Source: Atopobium sp. UBA6362
GTDB taxonomy: Bacteria; Actinomycetota; Coriobacteriia; Coriobacteriales; Atopobiaceae
Reading direction: 5' to 3'
Assembly (NCBI GenBank): GCA_002440065.1
Contig: DJRK01000064.1
Location: forward strand, 1-8,470
Length of the DNA: 8,470 nucleotides
The notes beneath the pieces are model-generated. The model had not been told where the DNA came from, ran no database searches, and saw only the letters and a program-made list of their open reading frames with translations. This document shows, piece after piece, positions 1 to 7,636 of the stretch (the first letter of the stretch is position 1; the number at the start of each line of letters is the position of its first letter). The position numbers and the translations under genes are program-made.

Positions 1-2244
1 CGCTGCAACGACTTCGGCGCGGGCGGCGTGTCGGTTGCCTTGGGCGAGATCGCCGACGGCCTGCGCATCAACTTGAACAAGGTTCCTAAGAAATATGACG
101 GCCTCGACGGCACCGAGCTCGCCATCTCCGAGTCCCAGGAGCGCATGGCCGTGGCCCTCGCCCCCGGGGACGTCGACGAGTTTCTCGGCTACGCCCGCGA
201 GGAGAACCTCGAGGCCACGCCCGTCGCGACCGTCACGGCCGAGCCGCGCCTGACCATGGACTGGAACGGCGAGCGCATCGTTGACGTGAGCCGCGAGTTC
301 CTCGGCTCCAACGGCGCGCCCAAGGACCAGGAGGTCCACGTGGCCGCCCCCGGCGAGTACGACCTCGACTGGGACGGCGACACCCTCGCCGAGAAGTTCC
401 TCTCGCTCGTGCGCGACCTCAACGTCGCGTCCAACAAGGGCCTCTCGGAGCGCTTCGACTCCACGATCGGCGCCGCGACCGTCCTCATGCCCTTTGGCGG
501 GAAGACCCAGCTCACGCCCGCCATGGCGATGGCGGCCAAGCTCCCCGTGGACGGCGAGACCACCACGTGCTCCGGTATGGCCTGGGGCTTCAACCCCTAC
601 CTCATGAGCGCCGACCCCTACACGGGCGCCTACCTCTCGGTCGTCGAGTCGGTGAGCCGCCTCGTGGCCGCCGGCTTCGAGCACAAGGGCTTCTACCTCA
701 CGTTCCAGGAGTACTTCGAGAAGCTGCGCCAGGACCCCGAGCGCTGGGGCAAGCCCATGGCCGCCGTACTCGGCGCCCTCGCCGCGCAGGTCGACCTGGG
801 CATCGGCGCGATCGGCGGCAAGGACTCCATGTCCGGCAGCTTCGAGGACCTCGACGTCCCGCCCACGCTCGTGAGCTTCGCCACGGGCCTCGGCCGCGTG
901 GACCGCGTGACCTCGCCCGAGTTCAAGGGCGCCGGCCACAGGGCCCTCGTCCTCTCCCCCAACTACGACGCCGACGGCCTCACGCCGCTCGCGACGTCCC
1001 TTCTTGCCCTCTACGACATCGTCGAGGAGCTCATCGGCAACGGCGGCGCGCTCGCCGTCTCCACGCTCGGCTACGGCGACGCCGCCGAGGCCGTCTTCAA
1101 GATGTGCGTGGGCAACACGATCGGCCTCGCGTGCGACCCCGGCTTCGACGCCCGCGCGCTCTTCTGCCCGGCCTACGGCAGCTTCATCGTGGAGCTCGCC
1201 GACGACGCGCAGGTCCCCGCTCCGCGCGACGGCGTGACCGGCTACGTCCTGGGCACGACGACCGAGGCCTATGAGCTCACGGCCAACGGCGAGAAGATCG
1301 ACCTCGCCGAGCTCCAGGAGGCCTGGGAGAGCAGGCTCGAGGGCGTCTTCCCCTACCGCGGCGAGGGCGAGGCCGTCGAGAAGGTCGAGTTCCGCGCCGC
1401 CGACCACGGCGTCGAGCGCCCCAAGCCCGCCGTCCGCGTCGCCCGCCCGCGCGTCGTCATCCCGGTCTTCCCGGGCACGAACTGCGAGTACGACACCGCC
1501 CACGCCTTCGAGCGCGCCGGCGCCGAGGCGACCACGCTCGTGATAAACAACCTCACGCCCGCGGCCGTGGCCGAGAGCACCCACGAGCTCGCGCGCCTCA
1601 TCCGCGAGAGCCAGATCGTGATGATCCCGGGCGGCTTCTCGGGCGGCGACGAGCCCGACGGCTCGGCCAAGTTCATCACCGCGTTCTTCCGCGCGCCCGA
1701 GGTCACCGAGGCCGTGCGCGAGCTGCTGCAGAAGCGCGACGGCCTCATGCTCGGCATCTGCAACGGCTTCCAGGCGCTCATCAAGCTCGGCCTCGTGCCG
1801 TACGGCGACATCGTGCCCGCCACGGCCGACGCGCCCACGCTCACGTTCAACACCATCGGCCGCCACCAGAGCCGCCTCGTGCGCACCCGCGTGGCGAGCG
1901 ACCTGTCGCCGTGGCTGTCCAAGTGCGAGGTCGGCGACGTCCACGACATCGCGATCTCCCACGGCGAGGGCCGCTTCGTCGCGTCGCCGGAGCTCGTGGC
2001 GAAGCTCGCCGCCTCCGGCCAGATCGCCACGCAGTACGTGGACGAGAACGGCGAGCCGTCCATGAGCCTGGACGTGAACCCCAACGGCTCGATCCTCGCG
2101 GTCGAGGGCATCACCTCGCCGGACGGCCGCGTCCTGGGCAAGATGGGCCACACCGAGCGCTCGGGCAAGGGCCTGTACAAGAACGTCCCCGGCAACAAGT
2201 TCCAGCCGCTCATCGAGGGCGGCGTGGCCTACTTCACGGAGTAG
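1..2244 (+). CDS. purL: Phosphoribosylformylglycinamidine synthase, fused PurL (5' end outside window)
   Basis: This is the C-terminal 747 residues of the enzyme that converts FGAR, glutamine and ATP to FGAM in cytosolic de novo purine synthesis. The frame is open from base 1 and the first bases read RCNDFGAGGVSVALGEIADG, so the GTG at 28 is internal and the true start lies upstream. The synthetase half shows FGGKTQLTPAMAMAAKLPV and IGGKDSMSGSF (about residues 271-281). The glutamine amidotransferase domain begins near residue 484 (VVIPVFPGTNCEYD), with nucleophile Cys587 in GICNGFQ and His654/Glu656 in SHGEGRF, so all three catalytic residues are present. Fusion of the amidotransferase to the synthetase matches the long one-chain PurL of Firmicutes, bifidobacteria and Coriobacteriia, not the PurS/PurQ/PurL complex of streptomycetes. 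The gene ends at TAG and is followed by a terminator, so it closes its transcript. Identity is secure; only the 5' part is missing. Confidence 0.97.
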   Translation, partial: RCNDFGAGGVSVALGEIADGLRINLNKVPKKYDGLDGTELAISESQERMAVALAPGDVDEFLGYAREENLEATPVATVTAEPRLTMDWNGERIVDVSREFLGSNGAPKDQEVHVAAPGEYDLDWDGDTLAEKFLSLVRDLNVASNKGLSERFDSTIGAATVLMPFGGKTQLTPAMAMAAKLPVDGETTTCSGMAWGFNPYLMSADPYTGAYLSVVESVSRLVAAGFEHKGFYLTFQEYFEKLRQDPERWGKPMAAVLGALAAQVDLGIGAIGGKDSMSGSFEDLDVPPTLVSFATGLGRVDRVTSPEFKGAGHRALVLSPNYDADGLTPLATSLLALYDIVEELIGNGGALAVSTLGYGDAAEAVFKMCVGNTIGLACDPGFDARALFCPAYGSFIVELADDAQVPAPRDGVTGYVLGTTTEAYELTANGEKIDLAELQEAWESRLEGVFPYRGEGEAVEKVEFRAADHGVERPKPAVRVARPRVVIPVFPGTNCEYDTAHAFERAGAEATTLVINNLTPAAVAESTHELARLIRESQIVMIPGGFSGGDEPDGSAKFITAFFRAPEVTEAVRELLQKRDGLMLGICNGFQALIKLGLVPYGDIVPATADAPTLTFNTIGRHQSRLVRTRVASDLSPWLSKCEVGDVHDIAISHGEGRFVASPELVAKLAASGQIATQYVDENGEPSMSLDVNPNGSILAVEGITSPDGRVLGKMGHTERSGKGLYKNVPGNKFQPLIEGGVAYFTE

Positions 2245-2287
2245 CGGCGAGGGCGGCTTTGGCCCGCTTCGCTTAGTGCCCCCACGA

Positions 2288-2331
2288 GACCGGCCCCGAA
2301 GGCTTCAACAGCTTCGGGGCTGGTCTTCTTT
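2288..2331 (+). terminator. Rho-independent terminator of purL
   Basis: A 14-bp stem (GACCGGCCCCGAAG at 2288-2301 with CTTCGGGGCTGGTC at 2312-2325, one G-U pair) closes a 10-base loop and is followed by TTCTTT. It starts 44 bases after the purL stop. The T-run is interrupted by one C, but the stem is long and GC-rich. There is no T-run on the other strand, so it serves purL and not the convergent amidohydrolase. Confidence 0.85.
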
Positions 2332-2377
2332 GCAATAAATACCTGTTCAAACGGCCGTTGCGGTCGCACGCACGCAC

Positions 2378-3343
2378 CTAGCCGAGAAGCCCCTCGAGGC
2401 CGTAGAGGCGCGCGGCGTTGCCGTAGAAGACGTCGTGCGCCACGGGCGCTATGCGGGGGTCGGCCTCGAGCGCGGCCTTCTTTGCCGCGATGGCCGGCGC
2501 GGGCGTGTAGGGCGTATCGCTCCCGTAGAGCAGGTGCCCGGGGTCGGCGACCTCCAGAAGCGCCGGCAACATCACGGGCAGCGCGTCGCCGGCGAGGTCC
2601 CAGTACAGCCGCTTGAGGTTCCCCATCACGTCGACGGGCTCCATCATGCCGGCGGGCACGAGCACGCGCGAGATCCCCGCGAGGCGATGCGCGACCTCGG
2701 GCAGGAACGAGCCCGCGTGCGGCACGACCCAGCGGATGTGCGGGTAGCGCTCGAGCACGCCGTGCGCCATGAGGTTCAGGACCGCGCGGGTCGTGTCGGC
2801 GATGTACTCGAAGAGCGGCGCCGGGCCGGAGGTGAAGACTCCCTCGGGCACCGCGGGCGGCCGGGAGGGATGGATGGTCGCGACCGCCGCGCGCTCGTCG
2901 AGGACCTCCATCAAAGATTCAAGCACAGGGTCGCCGAGGTAGACGCCGTTCCCGCTGCTCGGGAGCTTGACGCCCAGCGCCCCGAGCTCGTCGAAGCCGC
3001 GGGTCGCCTCCTCGATGGAGCCGCGGACATCGGGCACCGGCAGCGTTGCCGCGAAGCCCAGCTTGCGCGGATGGCGCCGGCACACCTCGGCGAGCTCGTC
3101 GTTGATCGCGCGCGCATGGCGCAGGGCCGCCGCGTCGTCGCCGCGATGGATGTGCGGAGTCGAGATGCTCAGCACGCAAAAGGCCTGGCCGGTCTTCTCC
3201 ATGAACTCCAAGTGGGCTTCTTCGCTCCACTCGGGCGTGGGGAAGCCGTCATCCGCCGCGGCGTCGACGCCCTGCTCGCGAAGGGCGCGCAGGTAGGACG
3301 CCGGCAGGGCATGGGAATGCACGTCGATGCTCGGTACGCTCAT
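2378..3343 (-). CDS. Amidohydrolase family protein (ACMSD-like TIM-barrel metal hydrolase/decarboxylase)
   Basis: A 321-residue protein of the amidohydrolase-2 (PF04909-type) family, whose members hydrolyse or decarboxylate small cyclic or aromatic acids using a metal in a TIM barrel. The barrel-start motif is DVHSH with His9 and His11. His158 (ATIHPS), His209 (PHAGS) and Asp276 (YGSDTPY) are the other expected active-site residues, so the enzyme looks intact. The family's usual C-terminal FYGNAARLYGL motif is present. There is no signal peptide, so it should be cytosolic. The ATG at 3343 is chosen because AGAAGGA lies just upstream at normal spacing; the open frame extends 15 codons further as a basic stretch (MRPSRRRAPRAKKES) with no family match. 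It is convergent with purL and divergent from the M42 peptidase, so its neighbours give no clue to substrate. The true reaction (gamma-resorcylate, ACMS, or other) cannot be told from sequence. Confidence 0.9.
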   Translation of the reverse strand: MSVPSIDVHSHALPASYLRALREQGVDAAADDGFPTPEWSEEAHLEFMEKTGQAFCVLSISTPHIHRGDDAAALRHARAINDELAEVCRRHPRKLGFAATLPVPDVRGSIEEATRGFDELGALGVKLPSSGNGVYLGDPVLESLMEVLDERAAVATIHPSRPPAVPEGVFTSGPAPLFEYIADTTRAVLNLMAHGVLERYPHIRWVVPHAGSFLPEVAHRLAGISRVLVPAGMMEPVDVMGNLKRLYWDLAGDALPVMLPALLEVADPGHLLYGSDTPYTPAPAIAAKKAALEADPRIAPVAHDVFYGNAARLYGLEGLLG

Positions 3344-3387
3344 GGATTCCTTCTTCGCTCGAGGGGCTCTCCTTCGTGACGGGCGCA

Positions 3388-3393
3388 ACTGTA
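3388..3393 (-). promoter_or_regulatory. Possible -10 box for the amidohydrolase
   Basis: On the minus strand this reads TACAGT, about 45 bases before the chosen ATG, giving a leader of roughly 38 bases. No recognisable -35 box lies 16-18 bases upstream. The only support is the match to TANNNT in a very GC-rich stretch, so this is tentative. Confidence 0.3.
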
Positions 3394-3455
3394 CCCCAAA
3401 CGCGTGACGCGGGGCCCGGGTTCTCGCCGGACGCGCGCCCGTAACCTGCCGGGCG

Positions 3456-3461
3456 CATAAT
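3456..3461 (+). promoter_or_regulatory. Possible -10 box for the M42 peptidase
   Basis: CATAAT in otherwise GC-rich sequence, about 40 bases before the peptidase ATG, predicting a leader of about 33 bases. No good -35 box is visible. An 8-base sequence CGGGCGCA occurs at 3450-3457, overlapping this box, and again at 3380-3387 beside the proposed amidohydrolase -10. This may be chance in such GC-rich DNA. Confidence 0.35.
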
Positions 3462-3500
3462 GGTCCCCGGCAAACCTCGATTCACGCTAGGAGACCTCAT

Positions 3501-4520
3501 ATGGACGCATACCTCGAGCTCATCGGCAGCACGCTCAAGGAGCTCACGGCCATCCCCAGCCCCACGGGCTTCACCAAGCACGCGACCGACTACCTCATGG
3601 GGACCCTTCGGGGCATGGGCTACGCGCCCGAGCTCTCCAACAAGGGCAACGTGCTCGTGGAGCTCGGCGGCGAGGGCAACCCGCTCGTGCTCGCGAGCCA
3701 CGTCGACACGCTCGGCGCCATGGTGCGCTCGATCAAGGACAACGGCCGGCTGCGCCCCACCACGCTGGGCGGGCACCAATGGAGCACGGCCGACGGCGAG
3801 AACTGCACCGTGCACACGCGCGACGGCCGCATCTACACCGGCGTCGTCCTGAACACCGAGCCCTCGAGCCACGTGGCCGACAAGAAGGTCGAGCAGGTCG
3901 AGAAGAACATGGAGGTCCTTCTCGACGAGAACGTGTCCACAAAAGACGAGGTCTTGGCCCTGGGCGTGCAGACCGGCGACATCATCGCGATGGACCCGCG
4001 CACCACGATCACGCCGAGCGGCTACATCAAGAGCCGCTTTCTGGACGACAAGCTCTCGGCCTCGATCCTGCTCGCGCTCGCCCGCGCGGTGCGCGAGGGC
4101 GACGTCGCGCTCGGGCGCAAGGTCTCGCTGCTGTTCACCGTGTACGAGGAGGTCGGCCACGGCGGCAGCGTCGTGCCCGCCGACACCCGCGACATGATCA
4201 GCGTCGACATGGGCTGCGTGGGCGATGACCTGGGTTGCACCGAGCGCAAGGTCTCCATCTGCGCGAAGGACTCCGGCGGCCCGTACAACTACGACCTCAC
4301 GACCGAGCTCGCCTGCGCCGCGCGCGACCACGGGCTCGACTACGCCATCGACGTCTACCCCCATTACGGCTCGGACGTCGAGGCGACGCTCACGGCGGGC
4401 TTCGACATCCGGCACGGGCTCATCGGCCCCGGCGTCTACGCCTCGCACAACTACGAGCGCTCGCACATGGACGGCGTCCGCAACACCTTTGAGCTGCTGC
4501 GCGCTTACGTGGGCGCGTAG
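3501..4520 (+). CDS. M42 family metallopeptidase (glutamyl/TET-type aminopeptidase, FrvX-like)
   Basis: A 339-residue cytosolic di-metal aminopeptidase of the M42 family, which forms large self-compartmentalised oligomers and trims amino acids from peptide N-termini. The co-catalytic site can be read in order: His67 and Asp69 (ASHVDT), the bridging Asp in FLDDKLS (182/183), Glu216 and Glu217 (YEEVGHGG; catalytic base and metal ligand), Asp236 (VDMG) and His322 (ERSHMDG). These positions are close to those known for archaeal TET peptidases. Residues of about 80-170, between the first metal motif and FLDDKLS, fit the dimerisation domain inserted in this family. Length is normal. The ATG start is supported by AGGAG at 3489-3493, seven bases upstream. 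It is divergent from the amidohydrolase, and a transporter gene starts 63 bases after its stop. M42 members are often misnamed cellulase or endoglucanase; the motifs here are peptidase motifs. The exact residue preference cannot be told. Confidence 0.94.
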   Translation: MDAYLELIGSTLKELTAIPSPTGFTKHATDYLMGTLRGMGYAPELSNKGNVLVELGGEGNPLVLASHVDTLGAMVRSIKDNGRLRPTTLGGHQWSTADGENCTVHTRDGRIYTGVVLNTEPSSHVADKKVEQVEKNMEVLLDENVSTKDEVLALGVQTGDIIAMDPRTTITPSGYIKSRFLDDKLSASILLALARAVREGDVALGRKVSLLFTVYEEVGHGGSVVPADTRDMISVDMGCVGDDLGCTERKVSICAKDSGGPYNYDLTTELACAARDHGLDYAIDVYPHYGSDVEATLTAGFDIRHGLIGPGVYASHNYERSHMDGVRNTFELLRAYVGA

Positions 4521-4533
4521 CGACGGATCGCCC

Positions 4534-4552
4534 GCCGCGGTCGACCCGCGGC
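4534..4552 (+). other. GC-rich hairpin between the peptidase and transporter genes
   Basis: GCCGCGG (4534-4540) pairs with CCGCGGC (4546-4552) around the loop TCGAC, 14 bases after the peptidase stop. There is no following T-run, so it is not a classic terminator. It could stabilise the 3' end of the peptidase message or weaken read-through into the transporter. Confidence 0.45.
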
Positions 4553-4583
4553 CGATTGCCTGCAACGGTTACGGAGATTGATT

Positions 4584-5564
4584 TTGCAAAGCATAAAGAC
4601 TCAAACCAACGGCGAGAGCTTCTTGGCGACGCCCGCCGGCCTGCTGCTCGCCTGCCTGGGCGCCTGCCTTTTGTGGGGCTCGGCCTTCCCCTGCGTAAAG
4701 ATCGGCTATGCGATGTTCGGCATCCAGGCCTCCGACGTCGCGAGCATCATCACGTTCGCGGGCGCGCGATTCCTCATCGCCGGGGCGCTCGTGGTCGTCA
4801 CGATGAGCCTCGTGCGGCGCCGCGCCTATGTGCCCCACGGGCGGGAGGAGTGGCTCTGCGCCATCAAGCTCTCGAGCTTCCAGACGATCCTGCAGTACGC
4901 GCTGTTCTATATAGGCATGTCGAGGAGCTCCGGGGTTACCGCATCGATCATCGAAGCGAGCAACACGTTTTTCGTCGTGCTTTTCGCAGCAACGATGTTC
5001 CACACCGAGCGCCTTACGGGACGCAAGATGCTCGGCTGCCTTGTGGGCTTCATCGGCGTCGTCCTCGTGAACCTGGGCGGCGCCACGGGCGGCGCGACGT
5101 TCACGCTCGCCGGCGAGGGCGTCGTCTTTCTCTCGACCATCGCCCCGGCGATCTCGAGCAACCTCGCTAAGAAGTACTCGCTCGAGCACGACCCCGTGCT
5201 TCTCTCGGGCTGGCAGTTCGTCATCGGCGGCGCGGTCATGCTCGCGGCCGGCCTCGCGGCGGGCGGGCATTTTGCGCCGGTCGATGCGGCGAACCCGGCG
5301 CCCGCGATCGCGCTTCTCATCTACATGGGCTTCATCTCGGCGTCGGCCTACTCGCTCTGGTCGCTCGCGCTCGCGCACAACCCGGCGTCCAAGGTCGCCG
5401 TCTTCGGCTTCATGAACCCGGTCTTCGGCGCGATCCTCTCGGCCATGCTGCTGGGCGAGGCGGCGGTCGTGAACCCGGTCCTCGCCGTAGTGGCGCTCGT
5501 GCTCGTGAGCCTGGGCATCGTGGTCGTCAACCGGCCGTCGCCCGACGAGGCGGCAGATCGGTAA
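4584..5564 (+). CDS. EamA/DMT-superfamily transporter (RhaT/YdcZ-like permease)
   Basis: A 326-residue inner-membrane protein with about ten hydrophobic helices arranged as two EamA repeats. These proteins export metabolites such as amino acids, or import sugars and other small molecules; the substrate here cannot be told. The first helix carries the family motif LLWGSAFPCVKIG (near residue 30). The second repeat carries ISASAYSLWSLAL and NPVFGAILSAMLLGE (near residues 277-291), the usual EamA signatures. Short basic loops (such as VRRR) fit cytoplasmic connections. The start is a TTG. The frame also has TTG at 4578, but the GGAG at 4573-4576 would then be only one base away, whereas TTG at 4584 has seven-base spacing, so 4584 is preferred. 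The first 15 or so residues are polar and precede the first helix. It lies 63 bases behind the M42 gene, with a hairpin between them; co-transcription is possible but unproven. Confidence 0.92.
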   Translation: MQSIKTQTNGESFLATPAGLLLACLGACLLWGSAFPCVKIGYAMFGIQASDVASIITFAGARFLIAGALVVVTMSLVRRRAYVPHGREEWLCAIKLSSFQTILQYALFYIGMSRSSGVTASIIEASNTFFVVLFAATMFHTERLTGRKMLGCLVGFIGVVLVNLGGATGGATFTLAGEGVVFLSTIAPAISSNLAKKYSLEHDPVLLSGWQFVIGGAVMLAAGLAAGGHFAPVDAANPAPAIALLIYMGFISASAYSLWSLALAHNPASKVAVFGFMNPVFGAILSAMLLGEAAVVNPVLAVVALVLVSLGIVVVNRPSPDEAADR

Positions 5565-5571
5565 GCACCTA

Positions 5572-5603
5572 GCCCGCGGGGCGTTGGTCACCGCCCCGTG
5601 GGC
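5572..5603 (+). terminator. Terminator-like hairpin after the DMT transporter (no T-run)
   Basis: A 12-bp GC-rich stem (GCCCGCGGGGCG at 5572-5583 with CGCCCCGTGGGC at 5592-5603, one G-U pair) with an 8-base loop starts eight bases after the transporter stop. No T-run follows. Its position and stability suggest a transcript-end structure of the T-less kind proposed for GC-rich actinobacteria, but termination is not shown. Confidence 0.5.
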
Positions 5604-5634
5604 CAGCCCTGCAACCCTGCTGCTCAAAAAAGGG

Positions 5635-5747
5635 ACTTGTAGGCGATTTTTCTCGACCCCGTCGAGTATCGAGTTTCGGAATCCTGGGCAAACGTGGCCA
5701 AAACAGCCCCGGCTACTTAGCCCACCCGCAAAAAATCGCCTACAAGT
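5635..5747. repeat. 113-base inverted-repeat element, 17-bp perfect arms
   Basis: ACTTGTAGGCGATTTTT (5635-5651) is exactly complementary to 5731-5747, enclosing 79 bases between two convergent genes. The enclosed part has further stems: CTCGAC-CCC-GTCGAG (5652-5666), CCTGGGC (from 5683) with GCCCCGG (ending 5712; six of seven pairs), and GGCT-ACTT-AGCC (5711-5722). TCGAGTTTC occurs at 5669-5677 and again at 5747-5755 just outside the right arm. No good coding frame spans it; a 79-codon frame has unremarkable content. It could be a small palindromic mobile element (MITE or REPIN type) or a structured RNA. No target-site duplication is evident. Confidence 0.75.
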
Positions 5748-5772
5748 CGAGTTTCTCGGCTGGGCGACGACG

Positions 5773-5803
5773 AAAAAGCGGCGCTGCCCTATGCCGCGCC
5801 GCC
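5773..5803 (-). terminator. Rho-independent terminator of prfC
   Basis: Read on the minus strand, GCGGCGC (5796-5802) pairs with GCGCCGC (5778-5784). After a G/A mismatch, two more G-C pairs close the loop ATAGG, and the stem is followed directly by TTTTT (5773-5777). It lies about 25 bases beyond the prfC stop. This is a textbook layout for the minus-strand gene; the plus strand has no T-run. Confidence 0.8.
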
Positions 5804-5827
5804 AAAACCATCGCTTTGCCTGAAAAG

Positions 5828-7441
5828 CTAGAACGTCACGTTGCCGAACTCGGACAGCTTGAGCTCCGGGTTGTGCTCGATCGCCCAGCTGAGGTTCCAC
5901 GGGCTCGTGAAGAGCAGCAGCTTGCCGCCGCGCATGTCTTCCACGCGGCACGTGTCGCGCGTGAGGGAGAGAGCACGGACGTCCTTCTCCTCCATGTCGC
6001 CCTCGATCCAGCGAATCGTGTTGTACGGGAGCGCCTGGCGATAGACCTCCACGTGGTACTCGCTCTTGAGCCGCTGCTCGAGGACCTCGAACTGCAGCAC
6101 GCCCACGACGCCCACGATGACGCTCTCCATGCCGGCGCCGAGCTCGCGGAAGATCTGCACGGCGCCCTCCTGCGCGAGCTCCTCCATGCCCTTGACGAAC
6201 TGCTTGCGCTTAAGGGTATCTACCTGCGAGATCTTTGCGAAGTGCTCCGGCGCGAACGTCGGGATCTGCGGGAAGCGCACGTGCTTCTTGCCGGCGCAGA
6301 CGGTATCGCCGATGGAGAAGATGCCCGGGTCGAAGAGGCCCACGATATCGCCAGCGTAGGCCTCGTCCACGATGGCGCGGTCGTCGGCCATCATCGAGGT
6401 GCCCGTCGCGAGCTTGAGGTTGCGGCCGCCCTGCACGTGGTAGGCCGTCATGCCGCGCTCGAACTTGCCGGAGCAGATGCGCACGAAAGCGATGCGGTCG
6501 CGGTGGTTCTTGTCCATGTTCGCCTGGATCTTGAAGACGAAGCCGGAAAAGTCGCCGCGCGTGGGCTCGACGGGCTCGTTCGTCTCGACGTCGGTGTAGG
6601 GGCGCGGCGTGGGAGCGAGGCGCAGGAACTCCTTGAGGAACGGCTCCACGCCGAAGTTCGTGAGCGCCGAGCCAAAGAACGCCGGCGACAGCTTTCCGCA
6701 GGCCACGGCGTCGAGGTCAAGCTCATCACCGGCGCCGTCGAGCAGCTCGATGTCGTCCACGAGGTTCTTGTGGTTCTCCTCGCCGATAAGCTCGTCCATG
6801 GCGGGGTCGCCCAGCTCGGCCTCGATCTCGGCGACCTTCTTGGTGGCGTTGGCATGGCCGTCTCCCTCGAAGGCCAGCACACGGCGCGTCTGACGGTCGA
6901 AGACGCCGCGGAAGTTGCGGCCGGAGCCGATCGGCCAGTTCATGGGGTAGGTGCGGATGCCGAGCACGTCCTCGATCTCCTCCATGAGCTCGAAGGGGTC
7001 GCGCGCGTCGTGGTCGAGCTTGTTCACGAAGGTGAAGATAGGGATGTGGCGCAAGGTGCAGACCTTGAAGAGCTTCTTGGTCTGGGCCTCGACGCCCTTC
7101 GCGCCGTCGATGACCATGACCGCGGCGTCGGCAGCCATGAGGGTTCGGTAGGTGTCCTCCGAGAAGTCCTGGTGGCCGGGGGTGTCGAGGATGTTCACGC
7201 AGCAGCCGTCGTAGGTGAACTGCAGGACGGAGGACGTGACGGAGATGCCGCGCTCCTTCTCGATGTCCATCCAGTCCGAGACCGCGTGCCTCGAGCTGCT
7301 CTTGCCCTTGACGGAGCCGGCCGTCTGGATGCTGCCGGTGTAGAGGAGGAGCTTCTCGGTGAGGGTGGTCTTGCCGGCGTCCGGGTGGGAGATGATCGCG
7401 AACGTACGGCGAGAGGAAATCTGGTCGGAAAGGTTGGACAT
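5828..7441 (-). CDS. prfC: Peptide chain release factor 3 (RF3 GTPase)
   Basis: A 537-residue translational GTPase that uses GTP to recycle RF1 and RF2 from the ribosome after peptide release, and helps quality control of mismatched decoding. The GTPase motifs are all present: G1 SHPDAGKT (18-25), G2 within EKERGISVTSS (61-71), G3 DTPGH (86-90), G4 NKLD (140-143) and G5 SAL (258-260). The RF3-specific segments FAIISHPDAGKTTLTEK, HQDFSEDTYRTL and FVFKIQANMDKNHRDRIAF are close to E. coli RF3 and separate it from EF-G. Domain II spans about 298-385 and domain III about 390-537. Length is normal for the family. The ATG at 7441 is chosen because AGAAGGAA lies upstream and RF3 similarity begins there; the frame extends 27 codons further without similarity. 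A likely -10 box lies about 85 bases upstream and a terminator follows the stop, so the gene seems to be transcribed alone. Confidence 0.97.
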   Translation of the reverse strand: MSNLSDQISSRRTFAIISHPDAGKTTLTEKLLLYTGSIQTAGSVKGKSSSRHAVSDWMDIEKERGISVTSSVLQFTYDGCCVNILDTPGHQDFSEDTYRTLMAADAAVMVIDGAKGVEAQTKKLFKVCTLRHIPIFTFVNKLDHDARDPFELMEEIEDVLGIRTYPMNWPIGSGRNFRGVFDRQTRRVLAFEGDGHANATKKVAEIEAELGDPAMDELIGEENHKNLVDDIELLDGAGDELDLDAVACGKLSPAFFGSALTNFGVEPFLKEFLRLAPTPRPYTDVETNEPVEPTRGDFSGFVFKIQANMDKNHRDRIAFVRICSGKFERGMTAYHVQGGRNLKLATGTSMMADDRAIVDEAYAGDIVGLFDPGIFSIGDTVCAGKKHVRFPQIPTFAPEHFAKISQVDTLKRKQFVKGMEELAQEGAVQIFRELGAGMESVIVGVVGVLQFEVLEQRLKSEYHVEVYRQALPYNTIRWIEGDMEEKDVRALSLTRDTCRVEDMRGGKLLLFTSPWNLSWAIEHNPELKLSEFGNVTF

Positions 7442-7525
7442 GCGGTTCCTTCTTTGTGCGTGATGCCAGGTAAAGCGATGCGTTGCGGGCACGTCGGCCG
7501 CGGGAGGCCGGGGCGCGCCCAACGT

Positions 7526-7531
7526 ATTGTA
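7526..7531 (-). promoter_or_regulatory. Probable -10 box of prfC
   Basis: On the minus strand this reads TACAAT, five of six matches to TATAAT, in GC-rich surroundings. It predicts a start near 7519 and a leader of about 78 bases before the prfC ATG. No clear -35 box is seen 16-18 bases upstream. Confidence 0.5.
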
Positions 7532-7636
7532 CCGAGAAGCGGGCTGGTCGGGCCGGTGGGCACGAGTCGCACACGCGATTCCCGCAGGCGGAGGGGCATT
7601 GGATGCCGCGGACGGCCCTCGCCGAGAGAAAAGTCG

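Noticed and set aside
2350..2359. 10-base palindrome AACGGCCGTT after the purL terminator
   Set aside because: It is short, common by chance in GC-rich DNA, and there is no promoter context for an operator.
2435..3379. 314-codon plus-strand open frame opposite the amidohydrolase
   Set aside because: It is antisense to an enzyme with intact metal ligands, Arg/Gly-rich, and lacks a recognisable domain.
3379..3442. 8-base inverted repeat ACGGGCGC/GCGCCCGT in the amidohydrolase-M42 intergenic region
   Set aside because: It is short, entirely G/C-dominated and widely spaced, so easily chance.
3249..4565. 438-codon minus-strand open frame opposite the M42 peptidase
   Set aside because: It is antisense to a gene with intact catalytic motifs, is Val/Ala/Asp/His-rich as expected of a mirror frame in GC-rich DNA, and shows no recognisable family.
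5584..5823. 79-codon plus-strand open frame over the inverted-repeat element
   Set aside because: It reads through two hairpins and the prfC terminator, has no good ribosome binding site and no recognisable protein content.
4569..5951. 460-codon minus-strand open frame across the DMT transporter and the inverted-repeat element
   Set aside because: It overlaps a clear membrane transporter, runs through the repeat and into prfC, and has Arg/Ala/His-rich shadow composition.
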